Below, one piece after another: positions 52,212 through 61,414 of a DNA stretch of 64,000 nucleotides. How positions within the stretch are numbered: the first letter of the stretch is position 1; each line of letters opens with the position of its first letter. This DNA comes from Acidimicrobiales bacterium (lineage in GTDB: Bacteria; Actinomycetota; Acidimicrobiia; Acidimicrobiales; Aldehydirespiratoraceae): positions 75,931 to 139,930 of the forward strand of contig JAQWMR010000013.1 in the NCBI GenBank assembly GCA_029246685.1, read 5' to 3'. The translations under genes were made by a program, and so were the position numbers. Under the pieces are notes generated by a model. It was not told the DNA's origin. It searched no databases and saw only the letters and a list, made by a program, of their open reading frames with translations.

Positions 52212-52895
52212 TCAGGAGCTGATGATGGCGGCGAGTTCGTCGTCTTCGAGACGTCGGAATGCCCGTCGACCGATTCCGCGCTCCAGGATGGCCACCTCGA
52301 GATCGGCCGCGGTGAGTTCGCGATCGGGGCCCGCCAGAGCGCCAACTGCGGCGTTGAGGCCTTCGGCGAGCGTGGGCGGCGCGTCGAGATCGCCGAATCG
52401 GCTGGAGATCGTGTCGGTCTCGCCACCGAGCACCACGGACATGTCTTCGTCCATGACGGTGCCGTCGTAGAGAATGTGGAAGAGCTGGTCGTCTTCGCCG
52501 CCCTCCTCCTCGCCGATTTCGGCGACCAGGATCTCGACTTCCATGGGCTTCATCTCGTGAGTGAAGACCTGACCCAGGCTCTGCGCGTACTGATTCGCAA
52601 GACTGCGGGCGTCGACGTCTTCTCGGCTGAAGGAATAGCCCTTCAGATCGGCGTGGCGGACGCCGGCGATGCGGAGCTGATCGAACTCGTTGTATTTGCC
52701 GACGCCGGCGAAGGCGATCCGGTCGTAGATTTCGCTCACCTTTCGCAGGGTGGACGAGGTGTTCTCGGCGCAGATGGCGATGCCGTCATCGAACCGGAAT
52801 GCGATGAGGCTTCGGCCACGGGCGATCCCTTTGCGGGCGTAGTCGGCCCGGTCCTTCATCACCTGCTCGGGCGCTACGTAGAACGGCGTGTTCAT
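52212..52895 (-). CDS. prcA: 20S proteasome alpha subunit
   Basis: PrcA (227 residues) forms the outer rings of the proteasome core and gates entry. It starts near PFYVAPEQVMKDRADYARKGIARGRS, the actinobacterial alpha N terminus, and has the GVGKYNEFDQLRIAGVRHADLKGY block. It lacks the catalytic threonine, as expected. It lies 13 bases after prcB. The C-terminal helix is acidic. Confidence 0.96.
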   Translation of the reverse strand: MNTPFYVAPEQVMKDRADYARKGIARGRSLIAFRFDDGIAICAENTSSTLRKVSEIYDRIAFAGVGKYNEFDQLRIAGVRHADLKGYSFSREDVDARSLANQYAQSLGQVFTHEMKPMEVEILVAEIGEEEGGEDDQLFHILYDGTVMDEDMSVVLGGETDTISSRFGDLDAPPTLAEGLNAAVGALAGPDRELTAADLEVAILERGIGRRAFRRLEDDELAAIISS

Positions 52896-52908
52896 GAGTG
52901 CAGCCTCT

Positions 52909-53697
52909 TTACTGGTTCCGGCGGCGTTCGAGCAGCGCCTGGGTGCGGTCGGCCAACTCGTCGTCTTCGAGTCTCGTGTAGCCGTCGGCGCTAATGTGGG
53001 CCACCACGGGATAGATGCCCCGCATCGGGTCGGGGCCGCCGGTCGCTGAGTCCTCGTCGGCCGCCTCGAAGAGTGCTTCGATCGCGAGATCGGTGACGGC
53101 GCCGGCGTCGAGGCCGTCGCGGTAGTTGAGCTTTATCACGGTGCCGGCGTGGAGGCTGCCGGAGCCGGTGCTGGCGTGCTGGGTCTCTTCGTAGCGGCCG
53201 CCGGTGACGTCGAACTCGAAGAGGCGGCCGTCGCCGCGGCCGAGATCGAAACCGGCGAAAATCGGAACGACGGCCATTCCCTGCATCGCTGCGGGCAGGT
53301 TGCTGCGGATCATCTGGCTCAGCTGATTCGCCTTGCCGTCGAGGCTGAGCGGCCCGCCCTCGACCTTCTCGTAGTGCTCGAGTTGGAGTTGGAACAGCCG
53401 CACCATCTCGATCGCGGGCCCAGCGGCACCGGCGATGGCGACGCCGCTGTGGTGGTCGGCCGCGAAGACCTTTTCGAGAGTGCGGTGGCTAATGAGGTTG
53501 CCGGACGTGGCGCGGCGGTCACCGGCGAGCAGCACGCCGTCTTTGTAGCGAATCGCGACGCACGTGGTGCCGTGGCGGTACTCGCTCACAGGCACCGCGC
53601 CTTCGATTGTGACGGCGTCGTCGAAGCCGCTGCGGCGAAGCAGTTCGGCAAAGCTCGGCCCCGGGTCGTCCTGGGGCCGGAACAACGGAAGGTTCAC
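52909..53697 (-). CDS. prcB: 20S proteasome beta subunit
   Basis: PrcB (262 residues) is the protease subunit, made with a propeptide of 43 residues. Cleavage in [11 protein letters not shown] exposes Thr44 as the nucleophile. The conserved Lys in the [10 protein letters not shown] neighbourhood and the [12 protein letters not shown] block fit beta subunits. The start overlaps the pup stop by 4 bases (ATGA), coupling pup with prcB. Confidence 0.96.
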   Translation of the reverse strand: MNLPLFRPQDDPGPSFAELLRRSGFDDAVTIEGAVPVSEYRHGTTCVAIRYKDGVLLAGDRRATSGNLISHRTLEKVFAADHHSGVAIAGAAGPAIEMVRLFQLQLEHYEKVEGGPLSLDGKANQLSQMIRSNLPAAMQGMAVVPIFAGFDLGRGDGRLFEFDVTGGRYEETQHASTGSGSLHAGTVIKLNYRDGLDAGAVTDLAIEALFEAADEDSATGGPDPMRGIYPVVAHISADGYTRLEDDELADRTQALLERRRNQ

Positions 53698-53888
53698 TCT
53701 CCGCCCTTCTGGATGTAGCTCTTGACGAAGTCCTCGGCATTGGTCTCGAGAACCTCATCGATCTCGTCGAGGAGATCGTCGAGCTCCGCCTTCAGTTCTT
53801 CGCCCCGCTCCGACGCCGCAGGGGCGTCAGCGGTCTCGGACTCGCGTTCCTCGGTATTTGGCTTTCGGATCTGTTCACGCTCGGCCAT
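53694..53888 (-). CDS. pup: Prokaryotic ubiquitin-like protein Pup
   Basis: A 64-residue, mostly disordered acidic protein with a coiled-coil middle ([20 protein letters not shown]) that binds the Arc/Mpa coiled coil. It ends SYIQKGGE: the C terminus is already glutamate, so Dop deamidation is not required before ligation. The start is ATG 53888, 21 codons after the first ATG in frame. It lies 20 bases downstream of dop. Confidence 0.97.
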   Translation of the reverse strand: MAEREQIRKPNTEERESETADAPAASERGEELKAELDDLLDEIDEVLETNAEDFVKSYIQKGGE

Positions 53889-53908
53889 GGCGTCTCTCCG
53901 GTGGTTGC

Positions 53909-55417
53909 TCAGGTTCCCAGTCGGCGAAGAAGTTCTGCCGCTGAGTCGCACTCATCGACCAAGCTACCCACATGCGCCTTCGTACCGCGCAATGGTTCCA
54001 TCATGGGCACTCTCCGGAGTGCGTCGGTGCCGATGTCGAACACCAGGCTGTCCCAGTTCGCAGCCACGACAGCGTCGCCGAACTTCTGGAGGCAACGGCC
54101 TCGGAAGTAGGCCCGCGTGTCATGCGGTGGCTCCGTGCAAGCGATCAGTGCTTCGTCGTCCGATACCAGGGTCTCGAGGCCGACGCGGTCCGACAGCGAC
54201 TTGTCGGGTCGCATGTCGCCGTACTGGATGTCGAGGGCCCGGAGTCGTGCGTCGTCCCAGGGCAGGTCGTGCCGCTCGCGGTAGCCGTCGATGAGGCGGT
54301 ACTTCGCCACCCAGTCGAGCTGTGTGGCGAGGGTCATGGGGTCGTCTTCGAGCGCGGCCAGGACGGATTTCCAGCGCAGCAGCACGTCGTAGGCAACATC
54401 GCCGCCCACGTTTTCGGTCCCTTGCGCCTCCACATACTTCGTCGAGTGGTCGAGGAGCTCCCACTGGATTTCGAGTGCGGTGATGGTGGAGCCGTCATCG
54501 AGCTCCAGGGGCGCTCGCAGCGACATGTCGTGGCTGACCTGGCGCATGGTGGGAACGGGCTTGGCGAACGTGAACTCACGGGTGAGGGCGTCGTCCTCGC
54601 AGAGCGCGAGCACGAGCGCCGTGGTGCCTACCTTCAAGAAGGTGGAGATCTGCGACTTGTTGGCGTCGCCTACGATGACGTGGAGTCGACGGTACTTGCG
54701 CGCGTCGGCGTGCGGCTCGTCGCGAGTGTTGATGATCGGACGCTTCAGCGTGGTTTCGAGGCCCACCTCCTCCTCGAAGAAGTCGGCTCGCTGGGTGAGC
54801 TGGAAGTCCACCTCGTCCGTGCGCATGCCCGGCACTTCGGCGCCCACCTTGCCGGCGCCGGTGAAGATCTGGCGGGTGATGAAGTGGGCTGTCGCGTGGT
54901 TGACGATTCGGCCGAAGGGCGTAGAGCGGTCAACGAGATAGTTCTCGTGGCAGCCGTAGGTGTTGCCCTTGCCGTCGCTGTTGTCCTTGTAGAGGACCAG
55001 CTCCTCGCCGGGAGGCAGCAGGTCTCCAGCCGCCTCCATCGAACGGACCGCGATCAGCTCCGCGGCCCGGTCATAGAGGACGCAGGAACGGGCGTCGAAG
55101 CACTCAGGGGTGCTCAGCTCCGGGTGAGCGTGGTCCACGTAGTAGCGCGCGCCGTTGGTGAGGACGGCGTTGACGAGGTGGGTTTCGACGTCGGGCGGCA
55201 TGGCGCCCATCGGGGCGTAGCCGCGGGCGTCGACGTCGGGTGTCTCGTCGATGAAGTCCCAATGGACCGTTTCGGCGGCGGCGTCGGCCCGGTAACCGGC
55301 CGCGAAGAGGTACGCGTTAATGAGGACCGACGAGGCCGCAATGGGATTCGGGTCCTCGGTGCCCTTGTGGACGATGCCGTACTCGGTTTCGATGCCGACG
55401 GTCTTTGGGATAGCCAT
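53909..55417 (-). CDS. dop: Depupylase/Pup deamidase Dop
   Basis: Dop (502 residues) removes Pup from substrates and, where Pup ends in Gln, deamidates it. Glu10 in VGIETEYG and Asp95 in [16 protein letters not shown] match the PafA/Dop active site. The extra loop after residue 40 ([14 protein letters not shown] to DARGYAPMG) is the Dop-specific insertion. It is the upstream gene of the pup-prcBA-pafABC run. With a GGE Pup, only the depupylase activity would be needed. Confidence 0.95.
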   Translation of the reverse strand: MAIPKTVGIETEYGIVHKGTEDPNPIAASSVLINAYLFAAGYRADAAAETVHWDFIDETPDVDARGYAPMGAMPPDVETHLVNAVLTNGARYYVDHAHPELSTPECFDARSCVLYDRAAELIAVRSMEAAGDLLPPGEELVLYKDNSDGKGNTYGCHENYLVDRSTPFGRIVNHATAHFITRQIFTGAGKVGAEVPGMRTDEVDFQLTQRADFFEEEVGLETTLKRPIINTRDEPHADARKYRRLHVIVGDANKSQISTFLKVGTTALVLALCEDDALTREFTFAKPVPTMRQVSHDMSLRAPLELDDGSTITALEIQWELLDHSTKYVEAQGTENVGGDVAYDVLLRWKSVLAALEDDPMTLATQLDWVAKYRLIDGYRERHDLPWDDARLRALDIQYGDMRPDKSLSDRVGLETLVSDDEALIACTEPPHDTRAYFRGRCLQKFGDAVVAANWDSLVFDIGTDALRRVPMMEPLRGTKAHVGSLVDECDSAAELLRRLGT

Positions 55418-55459
55418 CGATTCGACCCTAGCCCGGCGCGAACCGGCCGCTTGGGCCGC

Positions 55460-56269
55460 TCAGAGGATCTGGCTCAGGAAGAGCTTCGTCCGCTCTTCCT
55501 GCGGGTTCGTGAAGAAGTGCTCGGGGGTGCCGACCTCGACGATCTCGCCGTCGGCCATGAAGGCGACCCGGTCGGCGACCGCTCGGGCGAACCCCATCTC
55601 GTGGGTGACGACGATCATCGTCATGCCTGACTCCGCGAGGTCCTGCATGGCGTCGAGCACCTCCTTGACCATTTCGGGGTCGAGCGCCGAAGTGGGCTCG
55701 TCGAACAGCATGACCTTGGGCTCCATGGCGAGCGCCCGGGCGATGGCCACCCGCTGCTGCTGGCCGCCCGAGAGCTGCCCCGGATGCTTCTTGGCCTGCT
55801 CGGGAATCTTGACGAGCTCGAGCAGTTCCATCCCCGCTGCTTCGGCTTCAACCTTGGGCTTCTTGCGCACTCGACGGGGCCCGAGAGTGATGTTGTCGAG
55901 CACCGTCATGTGCGGGAACAGGTTGAAGGACTGGAAGACCATGCCGCACTCTCGGCGGATCTCCTGGATGTTGCGGATGTCCTTGGTCAGTTCGACGCCG
56001 TCGACGATGATCGTGCCGTTCGTGTGTTCCTCGAGGTGGTTCACACAGCGGATGAGTGTCGACTTGCCGGAGCCAGACGGGCCGATGACGACGAGGACCT
56101 CTTGCTTGCCGACGACCAGGTCGACGTTCGACAGCGCCTGGAAGTCGCCGAAGAACTTGTCGACTCCTTGCACCGTGATGATCGGCTCGCCGGTCCCGCC
56201 GGCGATGGTCGCCGCATTGGTGAGAGAGGTCGAGGCGGGAGTTTCGTTGTCTGGTGATTGATCGCTCAT
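55460..56269 (-). CDS. Amino-acid ABC transporter ATP-binding protein
   Basis: A 269-residue ATPase of the polar amino-acid uptake (GlnQ/AapP) type. Walker A is GPSGSGKST, the Q loop [13 protein letters not shown], the signature LSGGQQQR, Walker [13 protein letters not shown] and the switch histidine lies in VVTHEMGFA. The first 35 residues form a polar extension not usual in the family. ATG 56269 overlaps the upstream permease stop by 4 bases. It energises import by the permeases at 56266 and 57546. Confidence 0.95.
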   Translation of the reverse strand: MSDQSPDNETPASTSLTNAATIAGGTGEPIITVQGVDKFFGDFQALSNVDLVVGKQEVLVVIGPSGSGKSTLIRCVNHLEEHTNGTIIVDGVELTKDIRNIQEIRRECGMVFQSFNLFPHMTVLDNITLGPRRVRKKPKVEAEAAGMELLELVKIPEQAKKHPGQLSGGQQQRVAIARALAMEPKVMLFDEPTSALDPEMVKEVLDAMQDLAESGMTMIVVTHEMGFARAVADRVAFMADGEIVEVGTPEHFFTNPQEERTKLFLSQIL

Positions 56270-57546
56270 CGCGTTCCTACTCCGAGTCGGGTTTCGAGAC
56301 GTTGTGCGGCCCGTGACATCGAGAAGCACAAGGTCCAGTAGATGGTTCCCACGAAAGCGTACGCCTCCGGGACGTAGCCCTGGTTGACGAATTCTCGGCG
56401 GGCGAGGACGACATCGACGACGCCGAGCATCTCCTGCAGGCCGATGATGACAAGCAGGGAGACGTCCTTCAGCAGCGAGATGAACTGGCCGATCAGCGCG
56501 GGAATCGAGTTGCGCAGCGCCTGTGGGAGAACGATCTGTCGGGTGATGGTGAATGGTGAGAGCCCGAGTGCCTTGCCGGCTTCGATCTGTCCGGCGGGGA
56601 CGGACTGCAGACCGCCGCGTACGACTTCGGCGACGTAGGCGCCGGAGAAGAGGGTGATCATGATGATCGCGCGGAAGATCGGGCCAGGGATGTTCGCGTC
56701 GGGTGGGAACAGGAAGCCGATGGCGAACTGGCCCATGAAGAGCAGGCTTATGAGCGGCACCCCGCGCACGAGCTCGATGTAGCCGACCGCCAGCGGCCGG
56801 ATCAGTGGGAAGGTCGACCGACGGGCGAGCGCCATGATGACGCCGATCGGAAAGCTGAGTGCGATGCCGGCGAACGCCACGACGATGGTGAGGAGCAGTC
56901 CACCGAAGTCGTCGATGTTGGAGGGTGTGAAGTCGGTGATGAGCCCGAACGCCAGGGCGGTCATCGCCAGCAGGATCCACCCGGATCGGCGGCGGATTGG
57001 TTGGGGCAGTCGCCGCCCGATCCTGTTGCCCACGACCATCGCGACGGCGACGCCGAGCGTGACCAGGGTCGGGGTGATCGTGCGGGTCATCGAGAGTATG
57101 AAGACGATGCCGACCAACGGGCCACCGATCATCGCCATGCGCGCCCCGCGGCGCATCGGAGGCGCCTCGGGGTCGTAGCCCAGCCCACTTCCGATGCCCA
57201 TCGCGAGCACCGCGGTGTAGATGCCCGCCCACAGCATTTCGAAGGAGATCCCGGTCCGGCCGAAGTCCTTGCCGACCATGTAGAACTCGAGCGGCCCGTT
57301 GTAGATGACTTCCCAGCGCGCCGTGATGAAGACGTAGTTGAACGTCTTGAACAGCACGAAGAGGATGACCCCACCGAAGATAAGGGTGAGGATCGAGTTC
57401 TTCGCGTCCTTGAAGAGGTTGTCGCGGAAGATCGTACCGATGCCTTGCCCGGCGCCTCGGCGCGGCGGGGGTTCGGCGGCGATCGCGGTTCCGAGTTCGC
57501 CGCCGCCGGCGATTCCGGGTGGTGCTGCTTGTCCGTCGGGTGCCAT
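56266..57546 (-). CDS. Amino-acid ABC transporter permease (AapM-like)
   Basis: A 426-residue permease, longer than single GlnP-type units, with an N-terminal membrane extension and the core block ([31 protein letters not shown] and the [28 protein letters not shown] coupling helix, named as landmarks). It resembles AapM of the general L-amino-acid transporter. Its start and stop overlap aapQ-like and ATPase genes, forming one unit. Confidence 0.92.
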   Translation of the reverse strand: MAPDGQAAPPGIAGGGELGTAIAAEPPPRRGAGQGIGTIFRDNLFKDAKNSILTLIFGGVILFVLFKTFNYVFITARWEVIYNGPLEFYMVGKDFGRTGISFEMLWAGIYTAVLAMGIGSGLGYDPEAPPMRRGARMAMIGGPLVGIVFILSMTRTITPTLVTLGVAVAMVVGNRIGRRLPQPIRRRSGWILLAMTALAFGLITDFTPSNIDDFGGLLLTIVVAFAGIALSFPIGVIMALARRSTFPLIRPLAVGYIELVRGVPLISLLFMGQFAIGFLFPPDANIPGPIFRAIIMITLFSGAYVAEVVRGGLQSVPAGQIEAGKALGLSPFTITRQIVLPQALRNSIPALIGQFISLLKDVSLLVIIGLQEMLGVVDVVLARREFVNQGYVPEAYAFVGTIYWTLCFSMSRAAQRLETRLGVGTR

Positions 57547-58736
57547 CAGCGGGTCTCCAGCGACAGCCGTCGGTTGAAGAAGTTGGCGATCAGCGAGATT
57601 CCCAGGCTGAAGGTCAGGTAGCAGAACATCAGGATGATCAGCGCCTGCAGCGCGGGCGTGGCGTTGTTCGACACGCGCTGGAAGATCGACGTGATCTCGA
57701 CGTAGGAGATGGCGACAGCCAGCGACGAGTTCTTGGTGATGTTGAGGTATTGGCTGGCCAGCGGCGGAATCATGATCCGGAACGCCTGGGGCAGGATGAT
57801 GAATCGGTAGCGCTGGAAGGTGGAGAGGGCGACGGCCTGGGCCGCCTCACCCTGCCCCTTGTGAATCGCCTGGATCGACCCTCGCACGATCTCGGCGACA
57901 TGGCTCGCCGTGTAGAGGGACAGCGCGATGGTGAGGCCGACGTAGGGCGGGAAGATGTTCATCCCGCCTTCGATCTGGCGGCCGTTCTCGGCGATGACCG
58001 AGGGCTCGTACGAGAGGGCGTTGCCCGCCGCGAAGTGGGCGATGGCGAGCGCGATCAGGAACGCAATGAAGCCGTAGAGACCGCCCCTCGAGGGCTGGCC
58101 GGTCTGCTCGTTGACCTTGCGGCGCCACACGTTGACGCCGACCACGGCGATGAGGCCGATGCCGATGAAGCCCACGAACGTGAGGAGGTTGGCATCCGGA
58201 TTGAACCACGGGATGCCGATGCCGCGGTTCGAGATCACGAAGCGGTCGAGCGGGGTGACGTCGTCGGTGATCTGGGGAAGGTTCAGGAGGATAATCACCA
58301 GATAGGTGATGAAGATCCAGAGCAGGACGGGGATGTTGCGGAAGAGTTCGACATAGATGGTGCCGACCGCCCGGACGAGCAGGTTGTCGCTCAGGCGCAT
58401 GATGCCGATGATCACGCCCAGCGCCGTGCACAACGGGATGCCGATCACGATCACCCGGAGGGTGTTGAGGTACCCGGACCAGTAGGCCTTGCGAACCGAG
58501 TAGTCGGCGCTGTCCTCGAGGCCGGGGATCGCAAAGCGAGCTTGGTTGTCGAGGAAGTCGAATCCGGTCGGCAGACCGGAATCCTCGAGGTTTGTGATTG
58601 CGTTGTCGTAGAGCCGGTAGAGCGCGTAGCCGACGACGCCCACGACGGCGAACTGGAACAGCCATCGCAGGACGCGGACGTCCCGATAGAGGGGCGGCTT
58701 CGTCGGGGTGTGGATCTCCTGCTCGACGATCGTCAC
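57546..58736 (-). CDS. Amino-acid ABC transporter permease (AapQ-like)
   Basis: A 396-residue permease with a first hydrophobic segment near residues 26-45, a large insertion before the core, and the inner-membrane coupling block ([27 protein letters not shown] in outline) with [16 protein letters not shown]. It resembles AapQ and works with the AapM-like partner. It follows the binding-protein gene after a strong stem-loop that may lower its expression relative to that gene. Confidence 0.92.
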   Translation of the reverse strand: MTIVEQEIHTPTKPPLYRDVRVLRWLFQFAVVGVVGYALYRLYDNAITNLEDSGLPTGFDFLDNQARFAIPGLEDSADYSVRKAYWSGYLNTLRVIVIGIPLCTALGVIIGIMRLSDNLLVRAVGTIYVELFRNIPVLLWIFITYLVIILLNLPQITDDVTPLDRFVISNRGIGIPWFNPDANLLTFVGFIGIGLIAVVGVNVWRRKVNEQTGQPSRGGLYGFIAFLIALAIAHFAAGNALSYEPSVIAENGRQIEGGMNIFPPYVGLTIALSLYTASHVAEIVRGSIQAIHKGQGEAAQAVALSTFQRYRFIILPQAFRIMIPPLASQYLNITKNSSLAVAISYVEITSIFQRVSNNATPALQALIILMFCYLTFSLGISLIANFFNRRLSLETR

Positions 58737-58765
58737 GGCGGCTCTTTCAGGCGTGATTCCGGCGA

Positions 58766-58803
58766 CGAGAGAGGGGCAGGGCGTGAGCCCTGCCCCTCTC
58801 TCG
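58766..58803. promoter_or_regulatory. 17-bp perfect stem-loop between binding-protein and permease genes
   Basis: The arms CGAGAGAGGGGCAGGGC (58766-58782) and its exact complement (58787-58803) surround a 4-base loop. It sits between the binding-protein stop (58839) and the permease start (58736). No T-run follows on the minus strand. Such hairpins often stabilise upstream mRNA or partly terminate, making binding protein more abundant than permease. Confidence 0.75.
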
Positions 58804-58838
58804 TTCGCGGAATTCAGATCAGATGACCTGAATCGGAA

Positions 58839-59936
58839 CTAGTTGACCGGAGGTCCGTAGAGGATGCCGCCCTGGGTGTAGAGCTGGTTGACGCCCTCGG
58901 GGATCCCCAGCGGGCCGATGTTGCGGTCGTAGATCTCCTGGTAGTTGCCCACCGCCGAGATGATCCGCACGGCCCAGTCGGCCGTCGGGAACGCAAGGCC
59001 GGACTCCTGGTCGTCGAGGAACTTCGCGATCGCGCCGTTGTCGCTGCCGACGTGATCGGCGACGTTCGCGGACGTGATGCCGAACTCCTCGGCGTTGAAC
59101 GTGGCGAAGACCGTCCACTGGACGACGTCGAAGAAGTCTTCGTCGCCTTCACGCGTCGCCGGGCCGAGGGGCTCCTTCGACATCGTGTCGTCGAGGATCG
59201 TGACGTCGCCGTCGTAGGTCGCCTTGAACGAGGCGAGACCGGACTTGTCCGTCACGTAGCCGTCGCATGCTCCGCTCGAGAAGTTGGCGGTGACTGCGGC
59301 CTCGTCTGCAACGTTCAGCGGCTCATAGCTGATGCCGAGGTTGTCGAAGTAGATCTCGAGGTTGATCTCGGTGGTCGTTCCGGTCTGCACACAGATGATG
59401 GTTCCGTCCATGTCAGCGACCGAACCGAAGCCGGAGTCCGAGTTCACGAGCATGCCCGCACCGTCGTAGAAGGTCGTGGCGGCCCACTGGAGGCCCAGGA
59501 CGCCGTCACGCGACGAGGTCCAGGTTCCGTTGCGGATGAGGACGTCGATGTCGCCGGACTGCAGAGCGGTGAAGCGGGTCTCGGCGGTGAGGTCCGTGTA
59601 TTCCACAGCGTCGGGATCGTCGAGCAGCGCGGCCGCGACGGCCCGGCAGTAGTCGACGTCGAGGCCGGTGTAAGTGCCGTCGTCCTCAACGTTCGAGAAG
59701 CCGAGCAGCTGGCCGTTGACGCCACACTCGAGGTGGCCGCGGTCAATGATCGCCTGGATGGTGTCTCCACCGTCGTCCTGGGCAAGGTCGACGACGTCCT
59801 CAGGGTCGTCGGCCGGATCGTCCGACGGCTCGTCGACGGGGTCGGCGTCGCTCGTGTCGTCATCGCCGCACGCTGATGCAATCAGCGTGAACGTGAACAG
59901 TACGGCGAGGAGCCGCAACAGCCAGTGCTTTCGCAT
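58839..59936 (-). CDS. Amino-acid ABC transporter substrate-binding lipoprotein
   Basis: A 365-residue binding protein. The N terminus MRKHWLLRLLAVLFTFTLIASAC is a lipoprotein signal with the lipobox Cys near residue 23, followed by an acidic Asp-rich linker. The mature domain has the type 2 solute-binding fold of AapJ/GlnH proteins (ECGVNGQLLGFSNVEDDGTYTGLDVDYC in outline, then NGTWTSSRDGVLGLQWA). ATG 59936 has a GGAGGGA ribosome site. It heads the transport operon and lies downstream of a glutamate dehydrogenase gene. Confidence 0.94.
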   Translation of the reverse strand: MRKHWLLRLLAVLFTFTLIASACGDDDTSDADPVDEPSDDPADDPEDVVDLAQDDGGDTIQAIIDRGHLECGVNGQLLGFSNVEDDGTYTGLDVDYCRAVAAALLDDPDAVEYTDLTAETRFTALQSGDIDVLIRNGTWTSSRDGVLGLQWAATTFYDGAGMLVNSDSGFGSVADMDGTIICVQTGTTTEINLEIYFDNLGISYEPLNVADEAAVTANFSSGACDGYVTDKSGLASFKATYDGDVTILDDTMSKEPLGPATREGDEDFFDVVQWTVFATFNAEEFGITSANVADHVGSDNGAIAKFLDDQESGLAFPTADWAVRIISAVGNYQEIYDRNIGPLGIPEGVNQLYTQGGILYGPPVN

Positions 59937-59953
59937 TGTTCCCTCCAATGGGT

Positions 59954-59967
59954 CCCCGGTTCCGGGG
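59954..59967. promoter_or_regulatory. Short inverted repeat in the binding-protein leader
   Basis: CCCCGG-TT-CCGGGG lies 18 bases upstream of the binding-protein ATG and next to its ribosome site. It could form a small hairpin that affects translation or mark a regulator site. Evidence is symmetry and position only. Confidence 0.35.
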
Positions 59968-60113
59968 TGGAGCGACAATACACACTAAGTTCGGTGTTGT
60001 CACCGAATCGCGCAGACCGTCAGATCCCCGAAATAGAAGGGAAGTCTCGATGGCATTCAGTGACACGCTACCGAACGCCGTTCGGGAGTTGGACCCGGTG
60101 CGTCCGGACGGTG

Positions 60114-61385
60114 TCAGGGGAAAATGCCGCGCAGGCCGTACACGCTCTGCAGCAGCGTTGCCGCTTCGATGTAGGCTGCTTGGCGGCGAGAGCATCCCCG
60201 CGCGGCGCGGGTGAGTGCGACGCGATCGGCGGCCTCCCACATTGCGTCGCGCAGCCGGGCGTCGACGTCGGCGGCCGACCACTTGTCGCTCGTCTTGTTC
60301 TGCACCCACTCGTAGTAGGAGACGACGACGCCCCCGGCGTTGGCGAGAATGTCGGGGATCACGTGGACCCCGCCGTGCTCGAGAACGGCGGACGCCTCGG
60401 CCGTGATCGGGCCGTTCGCCGCTTCGACGATCGCACGGGCCCGGATCGAGTCGACGTTCGCCGCCGTGATCTGTGCCTCGAGCGCGGCCGGCACGAGCAC
60501 GTCCACGTCGAGGGCGAAGAACTCGTCAGCGGTCAGCAAGTCGGCTGGGCTGAACCCGGCCACTCCCCCTCTGTCCTGTGCGTGCTCCAACAACTTCTTG
60601 ATATCCAGGCCGGCCGGGTCATGGACGACACCGGAGACGTCAGCGACCGCCACGATCTTCATCCCGAGTTCGCTCATCGCGATCGCCGCGTGGGAGCCGA
60701 CGTTGCCGAACCCCTGGATCGCGGCGCTCTGTCCCTCGAGAGTGCGGTCGAGTTCGCCGTACAGGTGGCGCAGCGCGTACGCAGCGCCCCGTCCGGTCGC
60801 GGAGTCGCGACCCAGACTGCCGCCGAGCTCGACCGGCTTGCCGGTCACGACGCGGCGCGCGTTCTGGCGCTCACCCGGGCCCCGCGAGTTGAGATAGGTG
60901 TCCTTCATCCAGCCCATGGTGCGAGCGTCGGTGCCCATGTCCGGCGCCGGGATGTCGTACTCGGGGCCGATGTTCTGGCCGAGTGAATGCGTGAAACGCC
61001 GCACGACTCGCTCCAACTCGGCTTCACTGAACGCGCCAGGATCAATGGCGACGCCGCCCTTCGCTCCGCCGAACGGAAGCTGTAAGAGGGCGCACTTGAA
61101 GGTCATCCAGGTGGCCAGGGCCCGAACCTCGTCGAGATCCAAACCGGGATGGAAGCGAATGCCTCCCTTGTAGGGCCCGAGCACGTTGTTGTGCTGGATC
61201 CGGTACCCCTGCAGCAACTCGTACTCGCCGCTGTCGCGCTCCACCGGGAAGTTGATGATCAGCTCGTTCATGGGGCGCGCCAGGATGCTGCGCACCTTCG
61301 GTTCCATGTCGATCGCCGCCGCTGCCTGGGCGACGTTGGCTGCTGCCTCTTCGCACAGGCGGGCGGTTGAGCCGGTGTCCGTCAC
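60114..61385 (-). CDS. gdhA: Glutamate dehydrogenase (Glu/Leu/Phe/Val family)
   Basis: A 423-residue enzyme that interconverts glutamate and 2-oxoglutarate plus ammonia. The dicarboxylate-binding and catalytic lysines lie in GPYKGGIRFHP (Lys73), TFKCALLQLPFGGAKGG (Lys97 and Lys109). The Rossmann domain has IQGFGNVGSHAA. The length fits the short NAD-type hexameric enzymes. The Leu/Phe/Val branch is possible but the PFGGAKGG context favours glutamate. It starts at GTG and lies upstream of the amino-acid transporter on the same strand. Confidence 0.93.
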   Translation of the reverse strand: MTDTGSTARLCEEAAANVAQAAAAIDMEPKVRSILARPMNELIINFPVERDSGEYELLQGYRIQHNNVLGPYKGGIRFHPGLDLDEVRALATWMTFKCALLQLPFGGAKGGVAIDPGAFSEAELERVVRRFTHSLGQNIGPEYDIPAPDMGTDARTMGWMKDTYLNSRGPGERQNARRVVTGKPVELGGSLGRDSATGRGAAYALRHLYGELDRTLEGQSAAIQGFGNVGSHAAIAMSELGMKIVAVADVSGVVHDPAGLDIKKLLEHAQDRGGVAGFSPADLLTADEFFALDVDVLVPAALEAQITAANVDSIRARAIVEAANGPITAEASAVLEHGGVHVIPDILANAGGVVVSYYEWVQNKTSDKWSAADVDARLRDAMWEAADRVALTRAARGCSRRQAAYIEAATLLQSVYGLRGIFP

Positions 61386-61414
61386 GTGATCCCGATCGGC
61401 CGATTCAGTGTGAC

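Noticed and set aside
53972..55630. A 552-codon plus-strand open frame
   Set aside because: It is antisense to dop, whose catalytic motifs are complete; the Val/Asp/Gly/Arg-rich product matches no domain.
57519..58826. A 435-codon plus-strand open frame
   Set aside because: It is antisense to an evident ABC permease, and the product is Asp/Arg/Glu-rich without structure.
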